DNA of 64,000 nucleotides from Streptomyces kurssanovii. Its GTDB lineage: Bacteria > Actinomycetota > Actinomycetes > Streptomycetales > Streptomycetaceae. This document shows, one piece after another, positions 32,509-40,741 of this stretch (position 1 is its first letter; each line of letters starts with the position of its first letter). The DNA lies in NCBI RefSeq assembly GCF_014649695.1, contig NZ_BMTN01000001.1:558001-622000 (forward strand). Reading direction: 5' to 3'. Position numbers and translations under genes: made by a program. The notes under the pieces are model-generated. The model saw only the letters and a program-made list of their open reading frames with translations, did not search any database and was not told the DNA's origin.

Positions 32509-33623
32509 GCACCAGTACTGGAACCAGAGGAGAGAGCGTGCCGACAGTGCACTCGGCGTACCCGGCTGACGACACCGCACAGAGCGCGGAGAGCGTCGAC
32601 ATCTCCGCCCTGCTGGAACGCGGGCGGACCTTGTCCACGCCGGTGCTGCGCGCCGCCGTGGAGCGGCTCGCGCCGCCCATGGACACCGTCGCCGCCTACC
32701 ACTTCGGCTGGATCGACGCGCAGGGACGGCCCTCCGAGGGCGACGGCGGCAAGGCCGTACGCCCGGCGCTCGCGCTGCTGTCCGCCGAGGCGGCGGGCGC
32801 CGCGCCCGAGGTCGGCATTCCCGGGGCCGTCGCCGTGGAGCTGGTGCACAACTTCTCGCTCCTGCACGACGACCTCATGGACGGCGACGAACAGCGCCGC
32901 CACCGCGACACGGTCTGGAAGGTGCACGGGCCCGCCCTCGCGATCCTGGTCGGCGACGCGCTGTTCGCGCTGGCGAACGAAGTGCTGCTGGAGAGCGGCA
33001 CCGTGGAGGCGGGCCGGGCCGCCCGCAGGCTGACCACCGCGTCCCGCAAGCTCATCGACGGCCAGGCCCAGGACATCTCCTACGAGCACCGCGAGCGGGT
33101 CACCGTCGAGGAGTGCCTGGAGATGGAGGGCAACAAGACGGGCGCGCTGCTGGCCTGTGCCGTCTCCATCGGCGCGGTGCTCGGCGGGGCCGACGAGAGG
33201 ACCGCCGACACGCTGGAGGCGTACGGCTACCACCTCGGTCTCGCCTTCCAGGCCGTCGACGACCTGCTCGGCATCTGGGGCGACCCGGTCGCCACCGGCA
33301 AGCAGACCTGGAGCGACCTGCGCCAGCGCAAGAAGTCCCTGCCCGTCGTCGCGGCGCTCGCGGCCGGCGGTCCGGCCTCCGAGCGGCTCGGCGAACTGCT
33401 CGCCGCCGACGCCAAGAGCAGCGACTTCGACAGCTTCTCCGAGGAGGAGTTCGCCACCCGGGCGGCCCTGATCGACGAGGCCGGCGGCCGGGAGTGGACC
33501 TCCCAGGAGGCACGCCGTCAGCATGCCGTCGCGATCGAGGCCCTCGACGGTGTCGACATGCCGGAACGGGTCCGCGCGCAGCTCGTCGCGCTCGCGGACT
33601 TCGTCGTCGTACGAAAGAGATGA
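32505..33623 (+). CDS. Polyprenyl diphosphate synthase (probably farnesyl diphosphate synthase)
   Basis: 372 residues. The first aspartate-rich motif HDDLMDGDEQRRH (Asp122-Asp126) is the bacterial DDxxD form, and the second is FQAVDDLLGIWGD. GGKAVRPAL and the Gln in DGQAQDIS are family residues. Inside the hopanoid operon it most likely makes the C15 farnesyl diphosphate for HpnD. Chain length cannot be fixed from sequence; the residues before the first motif (VELVHNFSLL) lack bulky aromatics directly at -4/-5 apart from Phe, so a C20 product is possible. Confidence 0.9.
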   Translation: MSTSTGTRGESVPTVHSAYPADDTAQSAESVDISALLERGRTLSTPVLRAAVERLAPPMDTVAAYHFGWIDAQGRPSEGDGGKAVRPALALLSAEAAGAAPEVGIPGAVAVELVHNFSLLHDDLMDGDEQRRHRDTVWKVHGPALAILVGDALFALANEVLLESGTVEAGRAARRLTTASRKLIDGQAQDISYEHRERVTVEECLEMEGNKTGALLACAVSIGAVLGGADERTADTLEAYGYHLGLAFQAVDDLLGIWGDPVATGKQTWSDLRQRKKSLPVVAALAAGGPASERLGELLAADAKSSDFDSFSEEEFATRAALIDEAGGREWTSQEARRQHAVAIEALDGVDMPERVRAQLVALADFVVVRKR

Positions 33624-33758
33624 TCGCCATCACCATCGCAAGGACCGACCGGAGCGACAGCCGCACCATATGAAGCGCGTCGCCGGCCGGTGACGTGATC
33701 GTCACCGGCCGACGTCAGACCCCAGCTCAGCAGAGACCACTGCAACGAAGGGGAAACA

Positions 33759-35783
33759 ATGACAGCGACGACCGACGGAAGCAGCGGGCCCGTCCGGGCC
33801 GGTGCTGCCACTGCCGGCGACACGACCACGACGACCGCCGCCCGGACCACCGCGCCGGGCACCGACGTACGGGAAGCGGCCGGACGTGCCGCGGAACGGG
33901 CCGTCGAGCATCTGCTCGCGCGGCAGGACGCCCAGGGGTGGTGGAAGGGCGACCTCGAGACCAACGTGACCATGGACGCGGAGGACCTGCTGCTGCGGCA
34001 GTTCCTCGGCATCCAGGACGCGGCGACCGTGGCGGCCTCCGCCCGTTTCATCCGCGGGCGGCAGCGGGACGACGGCACGTGGGCGACCTTCCACGGCGGC
34101 CCGGGCGAACTGTCCACCACCATCGAGGCGTACGTCGCCCTGCGGCTGGCGGGCGACCGCCCGGACGACCCGCACATGCAGCGAGCCGCCTCCTGGGTCA
34201 GGAGCAGGGGCGGCATCGCGGCGGCCCGGGTCTTCACCCGGATCTGGCTCGCCCTGTTCGGCTGGTGGAAGTGGGACGACCTGCCCGAGCTGCCGCCGGA
34301 GCTGGTCCTCCTGCCCAAGTGGTTCCCGCTGAACATCTACGACTTCGGCTGCTGGGCGCGGCAGACCATCGTGCCCCTGACCGTCGTCTCCGCGAAGCGG
34401 CCGGTACGGCCCGCCCCGTTCGCCCTCGACGAGCTGCACACCGACCCGGCGAGGCCCAACCCGCAGAAGCGGTTCGCCCCCGCGGCCAGCTGGGACGGCT
34501 TCTTCCAGCGCGCCGACAAGGCGCTGCACCACTACCACAAGGTGGCGCCCCGCCGGCTGCGCCGGGCGGCCATGAACGCCGCTGCCCGCTGGATCATCGA
34601 GCGGCAGGAGAACGACGGCTGCTGGGGCGGCATCCAGCCGCCGGCCGTGTACTCGGTGATCGCCCTGCATCTGCTCGGCTACGACCTCGAGCACCCCGTC
34701 ATGCGGGCGGGACTCGAGTCGCTGGACCGCTTCGCCGTCCACCACGAGGAGGACGGACTCCCCGTACGGATGATCGAGGCCTGCCAGTCCCCGGTCTGGG
34801 ACACCTGCCTCGCCACCATCGCCCTCGCCGACGCCGGTCTGCCCGCCGACCACCCCGCACTGGTGAAGGCGGCGGACTGGATGCTGAGCGAGCAGATCGT
34901 GCGGCCCGGCGACTGGTCGGTGCGCAGGCCCGGACTCGGGCCCGGCGGCTGGGCGTTCGAGTTCCACAACGACAACTACCCCGACATCGACGACACGGCC
35001 GAGGTGGTCCTCGCCCTGCGGCGGGTGAAGCATCCGGACCCGGAGCGGGTCGAGGCGGCCGTGGCCCGCGGCACGCGCTGGAACCTCGGCATGCAGTCAC
35101 GGAACGGCGCCTGGGGAGCGTTCGACGCCGACAACACCAGCCCGTTCCCGAACCGGCTGCCGTTCTGCGACTTCGGCGAGGTCATCGACCCGCCGTCGGC
35201 GGACGTCACCGCGCACGTCGTCGAGATGCTCGCCCACGAGGGCATGGCCGGCGACCCGCGCACCCGGCGCGGCGTGCGGTGGCTGCTGGAGGAACAGGAG
35301 GCCAGTGGTGCCTGGTTCGGCCGCTGGGGAGTCAACTACGTGTACGGCACGGGGGCGGTGGTCCCCGCCCTGATCGCCGCGGGGCTGCCCGCCTCCCATC
35401 CGGCGGTCCGCCGGGCGGTCAGCTGGCTCGAGTCCGTCCAGAACGAGGACGGCGGCTGGGGCGAGGACCTGCGCTCCTACCGGGAGGAGCAGTCGATCGG
35501 CCGGGGTGCCTCCACGGCCTCCCAGACGGGCTGGGCGCTGCTGGCCCTGCTGTCGGCGGGTGAGCGGGAGAGCAAGGCCGTCGAGCGGGGTGTCACCTAC
35601 CTGGCGCGGACCCAGCGGCCGGACGGTTCCTGGGACGAGCCGTACTTCACGGGTACCGGCTTCCCCTGGGACTTCTCGATCAACTACCACCTGTACCGGC
35701 AGGTCTTCCCCCTCACCGCGCTCGGCCGCTTCCTCCACGGAGAACCGCCCGTGGGCCGTGCGGCCGCCCGTGAGGCGGGCTGA
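33759..35783 (+). CDS. shc: Squalene-hopene cyclase
   Basis: 674 residues, near the usual 630-680. The catalytic acid motif DxDD is DIDD at residues 409-412. Repeated QW motifs are visible (QDAQGWWKGD, QENDGCWGG, SRNGAWGAFD, QNEDGGWGED, QRPDGSWDEPYFTGTGFPWD), as is the DFGCWARQTIVPL active-site stretch. It folds squalene into hopene/hopanol at the membrane face. The N-terminal ~40 residues are a Thr/Ala-rich extension. The gene begins 135 bases after the polyprenyl synthetase, the largest gap in the operon, so an internal promoter is possible. The stop overlaps the next ATG. Confidence 0.96.
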   Translation: MTATTDGSSGPVRAGAATAGDTTTTTAARTTAPGTDVREAAGRAAERAVEHLLARQDAQGWWKGDLETNVTMDAEDLLLRQFLGIQDAATVAASARFIRGRQRDDGTWATFHGGPGELSTTIEAYVALRLAGDRPDDPHMQRAASWVRSRGGIAAARVFTRIWLALFGWWKWDDLPELPPELVLLPKWFPLNIYDFGCWARQTIVPLTVVSAKRPVRPAPFALDELHTDPARPNPQKRFAPAASWDGFFQRADKALHHYHKVAPRRLRRAAMNAAARWIIERQENDGCWGGIQPPAVYSVIALHLLGYDLEHPVMRAGLESLDRFAVHHEEDGLPVRMIEACQSPVWDTCLATIALADAGLPADHPALVKAADWMLSEQIVRPGDWSVRRPGLGPGGWAFEFHNDNYPDIDDTAEVVLALRRVKHPDPERVEAAVARGTRWNLGMQSRNGAWGAFDADNTSPFPNRLPFCDFGEVIDPPSADVTAHVVEMLAHEGMAGDPRTRRGVRWLLEEQEASGAWFGRWGVNYVYGTGAVVPALIAAGLPASHPAVRRAVSWLESVQNEDGGWGEDLRSYREEQSIGRGASTASQTGWALLALLSAGERESKAVERGVTYLARTQRPDGSWDEPYFTGTGFPWDFSINYHLYRQVFPLTALGRFLHGEPPVGRAAAREAG

Positions 35784-36424
35784 TGGGGGACCCACAGGAG
35801 CCGGCCGTCCCGCTGCTGATCGCCTGCGCGCTCGGCATCGAGAAGTTCGCGCTGCGGGCCGGTGACCGGCGCCGCGGGAGCGGCGCGACCGTCCTGCGCA
35901 CCGGCATGGGGCCGGCGAACGCCGGCCGTGCCGTGCGCGCCGCGTGCGGCACCGAGCCCTTCCGGGAGGCGGCGGTCGTGGCGTCCGGCTTCTGCGCGGG
36001 GCTCGCCCCGGGCATGCACCCGGGAGACCTCGTGGTCGTGGAGGAGGCCCGGCTCGGCGGGGTCTCCACCTCCTGCACCGACACGGACCTGCTGGTGAAG
36101 GCCGTGGCCAGGGCGGTCCCCGGGCACACGGTGCACCGGGGCCCGCTGACCGGCGTCGATCACGTCGTGCGCGGCCACGAGCGTGCGGAACTGCTCGCGG
36201 CGGGCGCGATCGCGGCGGACATGGAGTCCGCGGCGACCCTGAACAGCGCCATGGAGACCGGGCCGCGTCCCGTTGCGGCCGTCCGGGTGGTCGTGGACGC
36301 CCCGGAACATGAACTGGTACGTATCGGCACACTTCGCGGTGGAATATCGGCCTTCCGTGTTCTTCGTTCCGTAATGCCCGCATTTCTTGAATGGCACCGT
36401 TCTTTGCTGCTCCCCAGGAGGTGA
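35783..36424 (+). CDS. hpnG: HpnG-type nucleoside phosphorylase (adenosylhopane to ribosylhopane step)
   Basis: 213 residues of the PNP/MTAN-like phosphorylase fold: LLIACALGIEKFAL, RTGMGPANAGRAV, ASGFCAGLAPGMHPGDLVVVEEA and the substrate-binding AADMESAATLNSA. In hopanoid clusters this gene (HpnG) removes adenine from adenosylhopane. Older annotations sometimes call it an HMBPP reductase-like protein. ATG overlaps the shc stop by one base; HpnH, which makes its substrate, follows 5 bases downstream. Confidence 0.88.
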   Translation: MGDPQEPAVPLLIACALGIEKFALRAGDRRRGSGATVLRTGMGPANAGRAVRAACGTEPFREAAVVASGFCAGLAPGMHPGDLVVVEEARLGGVSTSCTDTDLLVKAVARAVPGHTVHRGPLTGVDHVVRGHERAELLAAGAIAADMESAATLNSAMETGPRPVAAVRVVVDAPEHELVRIGTLRGGISAFRVLRSVMPAFLEWHRSLLLPRR

Positions 36425-36429
36425 GCCAG

Positions 36430-37449
36430 ATGGCCATGCCGCTCCGCCAGACCGTCAGGGTCGGGACCTATCTCTTCGAACAGAAGCTCCGCAAGCGCGA
36501 CAAGTTCCCTCTGATCGTCGAACTCGAACCGCTCTACGCGTGCAATCTCGCGTGCGAGGGCTGCGGGAAGATCCAGCACCCCGCCGGGGTGCTCAAGCAG
36601 CGGATGCCGGTGGCGCAGGCGGTCGGCGCGGTACTGGAGTCCGGTGCCCCGATGGTCTCGATCGCCGGCGGTGAACCGCTGATGCACCCCCAGATCGACG
36701 AGATCGTGCGTCAGTTGGTGGCCCGCCGGAAGTATGTGTTCCTCTGCACCAACGCCGTTCTGCTCCGCAAGAAGATCGAGAAGTTCACCCCCTCCCCGTA
36801 CTTCGCCTTCGCCGTGCACATCGACGGACTGCGGGAGCGGCACGACGAATCGGTCGCCAAGGAGGGCGTGTTCGACGAGGCTGTCGCGGCGATCAAGGAG
36901 GCCAAGCGCCGTGGCTTCCGGGTCACCACCAACTCGACCTTCTTCAACACCGACACCCCGCAGACGGTCATCGAGGTCCTGAACTACCTCAACGACGACC
37001 TCAAGGTCGACGAGATGATGATCTCGCCCGCCTACGCCTACGAGAAGGCGCCCGACCAGGAGCACTTCCTCGGCGTCGAGCAGACCAGGGAGCTGTTCAG
37101 GAAGGCCTTCGCCGGCGGCAACCGGCGACGCTGGAGGCTCAACCACTCTCCGCTCTTCCTGGACTTCCTCGAGGGCAGGGCCGACTTCCCCTGCACCGCG
37201 TGGGCGATCCCCAACTACTCCCTCTTCGGCTGGCAGCGCCCCTGCTACCTGATGAGCGACGGCTACGTCCCCACTTACCGCGAGCTCGTCGAGGACACCG
37301 ACTGGGACAAGTACGGCCGCGGCAAGGACCCGCGCTGCGCCAACTGCATGGCCCACTGCGGCTACGAGCCCACCGCGGTCCTCGCCACCATGGGATCGCT
37401 CAAGGAATCGCTCCGGGCCGCCCGCGAGACGGTCTCCGGGCCCCGGTGA
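36430..37449 (+). CDS. hpnH: Adenosyl-hopene transferase HpnH (radical SAM)
   Basis: 339 residues. The radical SAM cluster motif is YACNLACEGC with Cys38, Cys42 and Cys45; ISIAGGEPLMH-type glycine motif (VSIAGGEPLMHP) follows. A C-terminal cysteine group CANCMAHCGYEP (DUF3463 region) is conserved in HpnH. It adds the 5'-deoxyadenosyl radical to diploptene to form adenosylhopane, the first step of side-chain extension. GGAGGTGA precedes ATG 36430; an upstream in-frame ATG lies in the previous gene. In S. coelicolor, ispG and dxs copies follow this gene, as I remember; here the aminotransferase follows after 44 bases. Confidence 0.94.
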   Translation: MAMPLRQTVRVGTYLFEQKLRKRDKFPLIVELEPLYACNLACEGCGKIQHPAGVLKQRMPVAQAVGAVLESGAPMVSIAGGEPLMHPQIDEIVRQLVARRKYVFLCTNAVLLRKKIEKFTPSPYFAFAVHIDGLRERHDESVAKEGVFDEAVAAIKEAKRRGFRVTTNSTFFNTDTPQTVIEVLNYLNDDLKVDEMMISPAYAYEKAPDQEHFLGVEQTRELFRKAFAGGNRRRWRLNHSPLFLDFLEGRADFPCTAWAIPNYSLFGWQRPCYLMSDGYVPTYRELVEDTDWDKYGRGKDPRCANCMAHCGYEPTAVLATMGSLKESLRAARETVSGPR

Positions 37450-37493
37450 CCGGCATGTGACCGACCGACACTCTGGACCAGGAGAGCCGAGGA

Positions 37494-38888
37494 ATGACCG
37501 AGCAGCCCAAGAGCTTCGATCTGGCGGAACTGCTGGCGCGGCGCGGGGACGAGCGCTACGAGCTGCACGCCCGGTACCTCAACCACCAACTGCCGCGCAT
37601 GCTGCGCACCATCGGGTTCGACAAGGTCTACGACCGGGCTGAGGGGGCCTACTTCTACGACACCGAGGGCAACGACTATCTCGACATGCTCGGCGGTTTC
37701 GGGGTGATGGGCCTCGGCCGGCACCACCCCGTCGTGAACAAGGCGCTGCACGACGTCATCGACGCCTCGCTCGCCGACCTGGTCCGGTTCGACTGCCAGC
37801 CGCTGCCCGGGCTGCTGGCGGAGAAGCTGCTCGAGCACACCCCGCACCTGGACCGGGTGTACTTCGGCAACAGCGGGGCGGAGGCCGTCGAAGCGGCGCT
37901 GAAGTTCGCCCGGTACGTGACGGGCCGGCCCAGGATCCTGTACTGCACGCACGCCTTCCACGGGCTGACGACCGGCGCGCTCTCGGTCAACGGCGAGGAC
38001 GGGTTCCGCGACGGCTTCTCCCCGCTGCTGCCCGACACCGCCGTCGCCATGGGCGATCTGGGCGCACTCGAGCGCGAGCTGGTGCGCGGCGACGTGGCCG
38101 CGTTCATCGTCGAACCCGTCCAGGGCAAGGGTGTCCACCCGACACCTCCCGGATTCCTGCGGGGCGCCCAGGAGCTGCTGCACAAGTACAAGGCGCTGCT
38201 GATCGCGGACGAGGTCCAGACGGGCCTCGGGCGCACCGGAGACTTCTACGCCTTCCAGTACGAGGCGGGTGTCGAGCCCGACCTCGTCTGCGTGGCCAAG
38301 GCGCTGTCCGGAGGTTATGTGCCCGTCGGCGCGACGCTCGGCAGGGACTGGATCTTCAAGAAGGTCTACTCGTCGATGGACCGGGTCCTGGTGCACTCCG
38401 CGAGCTTCGGCTCGAACGCCCAGGCGATGGCGGCCGGGCTCGCCGTGCTGTCGGTGCTGGAGAACGAGCACATCGTGAAGAACGCGCGGGTGACGGGCGA
38501 GCTGCTGCGGGCCCGCCTGGCGTCGCTCGTCGACCGGTACGAGCTGCTGCACGCCGTGCGCGGTCGCGGGCTGATGATCGGCATCGAGTTCGGGCGACCG
38601 GAGTCGATCAAGCTGCGCAGTCGCTGGACCGTTCTCCAGGCGGCCCGGAAGGGGCTGTTCGCGCAGATGGTGGTCGTGCCGCTGCTCCAGAGGCACCGGA
38701 TCCTCACCCAGGTCTCCGGGGATCACATGGAAGTGATCAAGCTGATCCCGCCGCTGATCATCGGGGAGGCGGAGGTCGACCGTTTCGTCGGCGCGTTCGA
38801 AGCCGTGATGGAGGACGCGCACGGCGGGGGCGGTCTGATGTGGGACTTCGGCAAGACCTTGATGAAGCAGGCCGTCGCCAACCGCTGA
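37494..38888 (+). CDS. hpnO: PLP-dependent class III aminotransferase of the hopanoid operon (HpnO-like)
   Basis: 464 residues. Class III signatures: YFGNSGAEAVEAALKFAR (phosphate-binding), THAFHGLTTGALSVNG, LLIADEVQTGLGRTGDFYAF, and the PLP lysine in CVAKALSGGYVPVGA. In hopanoid clusters this class converts a hopanoid aldehyde to aminobacteriohopanetriol. AGGAGAGCCGAGGA precedes ATG 37494. It is the last gene of the operon; a nested palindrome and a regulator gene follow. Ornithine- or acetylornithine-type activity is the main alternative, but the context favours hopanoids. Confidence 0.88.
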   Translation: MTEQPKSFDLAELLARRGDERYELHARYLNHQLPRMLRTIGFDKVYDRAEGAYFYDTEGNDYLDMLGGFGVMGLGRHHPVVNKALHDVIDASLADLVRFDCQPLPGLLAEKLLEHTPHLDRVYFGNSGAEAVEAALKFARYVTGRPRILYCTHAFHGLTTGALSVNGEDGFRDGFSPLLPDTAVAMGDLGALERELVRGDVAAFIVEPVQGKGVHPTPPGFLRGAQELLHKYKALLIADEVQTGLGRTGDFYAFQYEAGVEPDLVCVAKALSGGYVPVGATLGRDWIFKKVYSSMDRVLVHSASFGSNAQAMAAGLAVLSVLENEHIVKNARVTGELLRARLASLVDRYELLHAVRGRGLMIGIEFGRPESIKLRSRWTVLQAARKGLFAQMVVVPLLQRHRILTQVSGDHMEVIKLIPPLIIGEAEVDRFVGAFEAVMEDAHGGGGLMWDFGKTLMKQAVANR

Positions 38889-38897
38889 CCAGCCTTT

Positions 38898-38933
38898 TTG
38901 CCTGTGAGGCAAAGGAATTTGCCTCACAGGCAA
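38898..38933. promoter_or_regulatory. Nested palindromic operator before the XRE/cupin regulator
   Basis: A perfect 16-bp inverted repeat with a 4-base spacer (GGAA). Each arm is itself a palindrome: TTGCCTGTGAGGCAA and TTGCCTCACAGGCAA, i.e. TTGCCT-N3-AGGCAA twice. It begins 10 bases after the aminotransferase stop and ends 20 bases before the regulator ATG. Two dimers could bind side by side, so autoregulation is likely. As RNA the 36 bases would also form a strong hairpin and may double as the hopanoid operon terminator. Confidence 0.75.
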
Positions 38934-38953
38934 TACTCTGGCCCAATGGAGGC

Positions 38954-39541
38954 ATGACCACCTCTGTCGAGCCCGCGGACGAGGGGCTGCCCGACATGGC
39001 GCCCCGGCTGCGCGACCTGCGCCGCCGCCGTGGACTCACCCTCGAGGTCGCCGCCCAGCGGGCGGGCCTCTCGCCCGCCCATCTCTCCCGGCTCGAGACG
39101 GGACAGCGGCAGCCCTCGCTGCCCATGCTCCTCGCCCTGGCCCGCATCTACGGTACGACGGTCGCCGAACTGCTCGGCGAACAGCCCGCCGAACGCGATC
39201 CGGTCATCCGCGGCCGCGATCCTGTGGCAGCGGCCGGCTGGGACTACCACCAGGCCGGCAACCCGGGACGGGCCATGCAGGCCCTGCGTGTGTTCGTGCC
39301 GCACGGTGTGCAGGGCGACCTCGTACGGGTGCATCCCGGCGAGGAGTGGCTCCACGTCGTGAGCGGGCGGCTGCGGCTCGGCCTCGGGGACGCCGTCCAC
39401 GAGCTGGCCGCCGGTGACAGCGCGCACTTCGACTCGCTCACCCCGCACCGCATCGCGGCGGCCGGCCCCGAGGGGGCGGAAATGCTGTTCGTGCACACCC
39501 TGCTGCAGGCCCCCGAACTGCACCCCATCCCTGACCGGTGA
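38954..39541 (+). CDS. XRE-type helix-turn-helix regulator with cupin domain
   Basis: 195 residues. The helix-turn-helix spans about 15-70 (LRDLRRRRGLTLEVAAQRAGL, split around HLSRLETGQRQPSLPML). The cupin_2 domain spans about 110-185, with VHPGEEWLHVVSGRLRLGLG and DSAHFDSLTPHRI supplying the metal/ligand residues. GGAGG lies 4-5 bases before ATG 38954. Such proteins respond to small ligands and usually control their own gene plus a neighbour. The adjacent nested palindrome is its likely operator. The small membrane protein gene follows 14 bases downstream. Confidence 0.9.
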   Translation: MTTSVEPADEGLPDMAPRLRDLRRRRGLTLEVAAQRAGLSPAHLSRLETGQRQPSLPMLLALARIYGTTVAELLGEQPAERDPVIRGRDPVAAAGWDYHQAGNPGRAMQALRVFVPHGVQGDLVRVHPGEEWLHVVSGRLRLGLGDAVHELAAGDSAHFDSLTPHRIAAAGPEGAEMLFVHTLLQAPELHPIPDR

Positions 39542-39555
39542 GGAATGTGTTCCAC

Positions 39556-39720
39556 ATGTCGTACGACCCCTTGGACAAGCGCACCACCGGCGACGAGAGC
39601 CCGCGTGAGGAGCGCTTCCCCCGCGGACTGGTGATCCGGCTCTTCGCCTACCTCATCGCCGGCCACGTCATCGCCGGGTTCCTCTACCTCCTGTTCCTGG
39701 TGGGCGGCCAGAACCAGTGA
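39556..39720 (+). CDS. Small membrane protein, DUF6126-like
   Basis: 54 residues from ATG 39556 (GAGGAA 9 bases before it); an in-frame GTG at 39538 overlaps the regulator stop and would add six residues. A charged N-terminus (PLDKRTTGDESPREERFPRG) is followed by a single membrane helix (LFAYLIAGHVIAGFLYLLF) and a short polar end. I associate this layout, beside an XRE/cupin gene in Streptomyces, with DUF6126. Co-transcription with the regulator suggests it is the regulator's target. The function is unknown. Confidence 0.78.
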   Translation: MSYDPLDKRTTGDESPREERFPRGLVIRLFAYLIAGHVIAGFLYLLFLVGGQNQ

Positions 39721-39730
39721 CAGGCGGGCC

Positions 39731-40543
39731 TCAGCCCTGCTCGAGCAGCCGATCCCGCAGACGCTCACGGGTCTGCGGGGACAGCCGCAGGCCCTCGGTG
39801 AGGTAGCGCTCCGTTGTGCCCCAGTTCTCCTCGATCGCGTCGAAGGCCGCGGCCAGGTACTCGGCACGGGCGTCGAAGAGCGGGCTGAGCAGCGCCATCA
39901 CTTCAGGTGACATCGCGTCAGGACCGTTGCCGCTGCGCCGGACCTTGTAACGGCGGTGCGGGTCGTTGGACTTGAGGTAGTCCGCCTCGATGGCGTCGCG
40001 CTCCACGCCGACGGCGAGCAGCGACACCGCTATCGACAGGCCGGCGCGGTCCTTGCCCGCGGCGCAGTGCATCAGGGCGGGGACGCTGTCCTCGGCCAGG
40101 GCGTGCAGCACCCGGCTGTGCTCCGCCGTCCGCTCCTTGATGATCATCCGGTACGAGGCGATCATCCGTCCGGCGCCCTTGCCGTCCGCGAGGATCGACT
40201 TCAGCTCGTCCAGATTCCCGTCCCGGACCATCTTCCAGAACTCCGCGCCGTCCGCGGGATCGCTCAGCGGCAGATTCACGTTGCGCACCCCGGGCAGGTC
40301 GATGTCCGGCCCCTCGAGCCTCTGGTCCGCCGCGTTGCGGAAGTCGAAGACCGTGTGGAGGCCCAGGGTCGACAGGAACGCGGCGTCGGCCGCCGTCGCG
40401 TGTGCCAGGTGGCCGCTGCGGAAGAGCCTGCCGGGCCGCACCCGCCGCCCGTCCGTCGTCGGCAGGCCGCCCACGTCCCGGAAGTTACGGACCCCGGTCA
40501 GCTCGGGCTCAGTAGAGGGGACCTGCGGCAGCTGCTGCGTCAC
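39731..40543 (-). CDS. Tyrosine-protein phosphatase (PtpB/LMW-lipid-like, HCxxGKDR type)
   Basis: 270 residues. The P-loop is HCAAGKDRAG with the nucleophile Cys160, the form found in mycobacterial PtpB-like dual phosphatases; NFRDVGGLPTTDGRRVRPGRLFRSG near the start is the companion signature (Asn20-Gly26). The lysine after Gly in the loop is typical of enzymes that can also act on phosphoinositides. GTG 40543 is preceded by AAGGAG on the minus strand. The ORF stays open upstream across the alpha-galactosidase gene, but that part is antisense shadow. No signal peptide, so cytosolic. Confidence 0.9.
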   Translation of the reverse strand: MTQQLPQVPSTEPELTGVRNFRDVGGLPTTDGRRVRPGRLFRSGHLAHATAADAAFLSTLGLHTVFDFRNAADQRLEGPDIDLPGVRNVNLPLSDPADGAEFWKMVRDGNLDELKSILADGKGAGRMIASYRMIIKERTAEHSRVLHALAEDSVPALMHCAAGKDRAGLSIAVSLLAVGVERDAIEADYLKSNDPHRRYKVRRSGNGPDAMSPEVMALLSPLFDARAEYLAAAFDAIEENWGTTERYLTEGLRLSPQTRERLRDRLLEQG

Positions 40544-40741
40544 GGGGACTCCTTCGGAGGACAGTCGCCGGCGCTGTTCGCCGGGCGATGGCGCGGCCTC
40601 GACCATACGACACACGTTCAACGGCCAATCATCCTGGCCGTCCCGCACGGTGGCCGGCCACCCCTGTGCGCCGTTGCCACCGCTGTTCCCCCGGCGGATG
40701 ATGTGCGGGCCTGTGCGGACCTGTGAGTATCCGAGGGTCAT

